Positions 6,354-7,419 of a stretch of DNA of 7,419 bases are shown piece after piece. The stretch is from Verrucomicrobiia bacterium (GTDB lineage: Bacteria; Verrucomicrobiota; Verrucomicrobiia; CAIQCK01). The notes under the pieces were generated by a model. That model was given only the letters and a program-made list of their open reading frames with translations, did not search any database and had not been told where the DNA came from. The stretch covers positions 1 to 7,419 of the forward strand of contig JAOACV010000109.1 in NCBI GenBank assembly GCA_026417675.1, written 5' to 3'. How positions within the stretch are numbered: the stretch's first letter is position 1; the number at the start of each line of letters is the position of its first letter. Position numbers and translations under genes: made by a program.

Positions 6354-7419
6354 ATGAAAGCAGCTACTGTTGTGTTGCGTGGTGAGCCGCAACGAAACGG
6401 CAGCGGGCGATGGCTGTGCTTGCTGACTGCCGCCCTGCTTGCCCTGACGCCCGGCGTGGCGATGGCCGGCCCCGACGAGGACCTGTTTAAGAAGGCCGAC
6501 GAGGCCCTGAACAAGGCCGACATGGACACCGCCATCGCAGCCCTGACGGAACTGACCACCAAGCACACCGCATCCACCTACCTCAACCAAGCGAAATACA
6601 AACTCGGCTACGCCCACTTCCTGAAGGGAGGGTTCGCCGAGGCGATGAAAATCCTGACGCCGCTGACCGACCCGAAGTTCCCCGACCCCGGCATTCGCGA
6701 ATCGGCCACGCTGCTGCTGGCGCAAACGCTCGGCCGCGCCGGCGAGGCGGAGAAGGACGCCAAGATCAAGAACACCTATTTCGACCAAGCCATCCAGACG
6801 CTGAACAACTTCATACGCGACTACTCCAAGAGCGAGAACCTCGACGCGGCCTACTACAGCCGCGCGGTGGCGCTGATGTTTCGCGGCCTGTTTGATGATT
6901 CACTGAAGGCCGTGGACGACTACCAGCAGCGATTCAAGACGGGCCAGCAGTTCCAAGACTCGGAGTTCCTGCGCGCCTCCATCCTGGCGGCCAAGGCGGC
7001 CTCGTTGACCAAGGAAGGCAAGAAGGACGAAGCCCACGCCGTCCGCAGCCAGGCGCGCGACAAGTTTATCCAACTGATGCAGCGACCCGGCGTGGACGTG
7101 GCGGTGGCCAATGAAGCGGCGCTGCGCGCGGCGCAACTGTTCATGGATTCCAAGCAGTATGATGACGCCATCATGTTCTTCCGGCTTGTCCGGCCCAAGG
7201 CCGACGTGATCGTCAGCCAGGAAGCCAAGGTCAAGGAACTTAACGACGGACTGGCTCGCATGATCACCCAGTTCGCCCGCATGGGTGGCATCAACGCGCC
7301 GCCGGTCATCCGCTACCGCGAGCGCATGATGCAGGAACAGGCCAAGCTCGAAGGCATCAAGAAGGAGCAGGACTACAGCGTCTCTGCGGCGCTGGGCATT
7401 GCGGTGTGCTACATGGCCC
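6354..7419 (+). CDS. Exported tetratricopeptide-repeat protein, N-terminal part (3' end outside window)
   Basis: An open frame starts at ATG 6354, 18 bases after the pnp stop, and runs off the window, giving 355 visible residues. The N-terminus is a Sec signal peptide with a long basic n-region (R9, R14, R19), a hydrophobic core at 20-31 ([12 protein letters not shown]) and a likely signal peptidase I site after AMA at 36-38. C22 lies too early in the core to be a lipobox cysteine. The mature part is alpha-helical with TPR-type pairs: about 43-68 with 76-102 ([16 protein letters not shown]), a pair with [18 protein letters not shown], then [20 protein letters not shown], and a later pair containing [20 protein letters not shown]. 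Such proteins usually act as periplasmic scaffolds; no enzymatic motif is visible. It resembles periplasmic TPR proteins encoded beside ExbB/TolQ-type motors, but the following gene is not in view. Placement right after pnp suggests cotranscription, not shared function. Confidence 0.85.
   Translation, partial: MKAATVVLRGEPQRNGSGRWLCLLTAALLALTPGVAMAGPDEDLFKKADEALNKADMDTAIAALTELTTKHTASTYLNQAKYKLGYAHFLKGGFAEAMKILTPLTDPKFPDPGIRESATLLLAQTLGRAGEAEKDAKIKNTYFDQAIQTLNNFIRDYSKSENLDAAYYSRAVALMFRGLFDDSLKAVDDYQQRFKTGQQFQDSEFLRASILAAKAASLTKEGKKDEAHAVRSQARDKFIQLMQRPGVDVAVANEAALRAAQLFMDSKQYDDAIMFFRLVRPKADVIVSQEAKVKELNDGLARMITQFARMGGINAPPVIRYRERMMQEQAKLEGIKKEQDYSVSAALGIAVCYMA

Noticed and set aside
6147..6788. 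213-codon minus-strand frame opposite the end of pnp and the TPR gene
   Set aside because: Antisense shadow; the plus-strand frames here contain an S1 domain and a signal peptide in proper order.
1..7419. Search for CRISPR, insertion sequences, att sites, tRNA/rRNA genes, defence or toxin-antitoxin modules
   Set aside because: No direct-repeat arrays, transposase or recombinase motifs, terminal repeats or tRNA-like folds were seen; all long frames are accounted for by housekeeping and envelope genes.

Overview
The window reads as ordinary chromosomal DNA of a GC-rich, Gram-negative (diderm) bacterium. The diderm inference rests on a transmembrane beta-barrel ending in a C-terminal phenylalanine and on a Sec-type exported TPR protein. 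The gene neighbourhood and protein style fit the Planctomycetota-Verrucomicrobiota-Chlamydiota group, Verrucomicrobiota most of all. That placement is an impression from reading and was not tested by a search.

Layout. Positions 1-600 (+) are the 3' end of an outer-membrane beta-barrel gene whose start lies outside the window. It converges, with 15 bases between stops, on a minus-strand block: a multi-pass GT-C (ArnT/PMT-like, GT39) glycosyltransferase (616-2022) preceded by tilS (2168-3604), the tRNA-Ile lysidine synthetase. Between these two lies a 145-bp spacer with two hairpins and a candidate promoter. tilS is divergent from a plus-strand operon, rpsO (ribosomal protein S15), pnp (polynucleotide phosphorylase), then an exported TPR protein that runs off the right edge. 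The 159-bp divergent spacer holds a sigma70-type promoter for rpsO and a short structured leader.

How the genes fit together. rpsO-pnp is a classic bacterial pair: S15 is a primary 16S-binding protein, and PNPase is a 3'-5' exoribonuclease that in E. coli controls its own mRNA after RNase III cuts a leader hairpin. tilS adds a second translation gene, supplying lysidine-modified tRNA-Ile for AUA decoding. The TPR gene starts 18 bases after pnp with a good ribosome binding site, so it is probably cotranscribed. The glycosyltransferase and the barrel belong to the cell envelope.

No mobile element, CRISPR array, tRNA/rRNA gene, phage gene or defence system is visible. The most interesting signals are RNA structures in the rpsO-pnp operon. 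A 94-nt imperfect hairpin (4115-4208, about 33 pairs) ends nine bases before the pnp start codon and resembles an RNase III substrate. A 7-bp stem in the rpsO leader covers the main Shine-Dalgarno-like sequence and competes with a second hairpin. Both look like candidate autoregulatory leaders.
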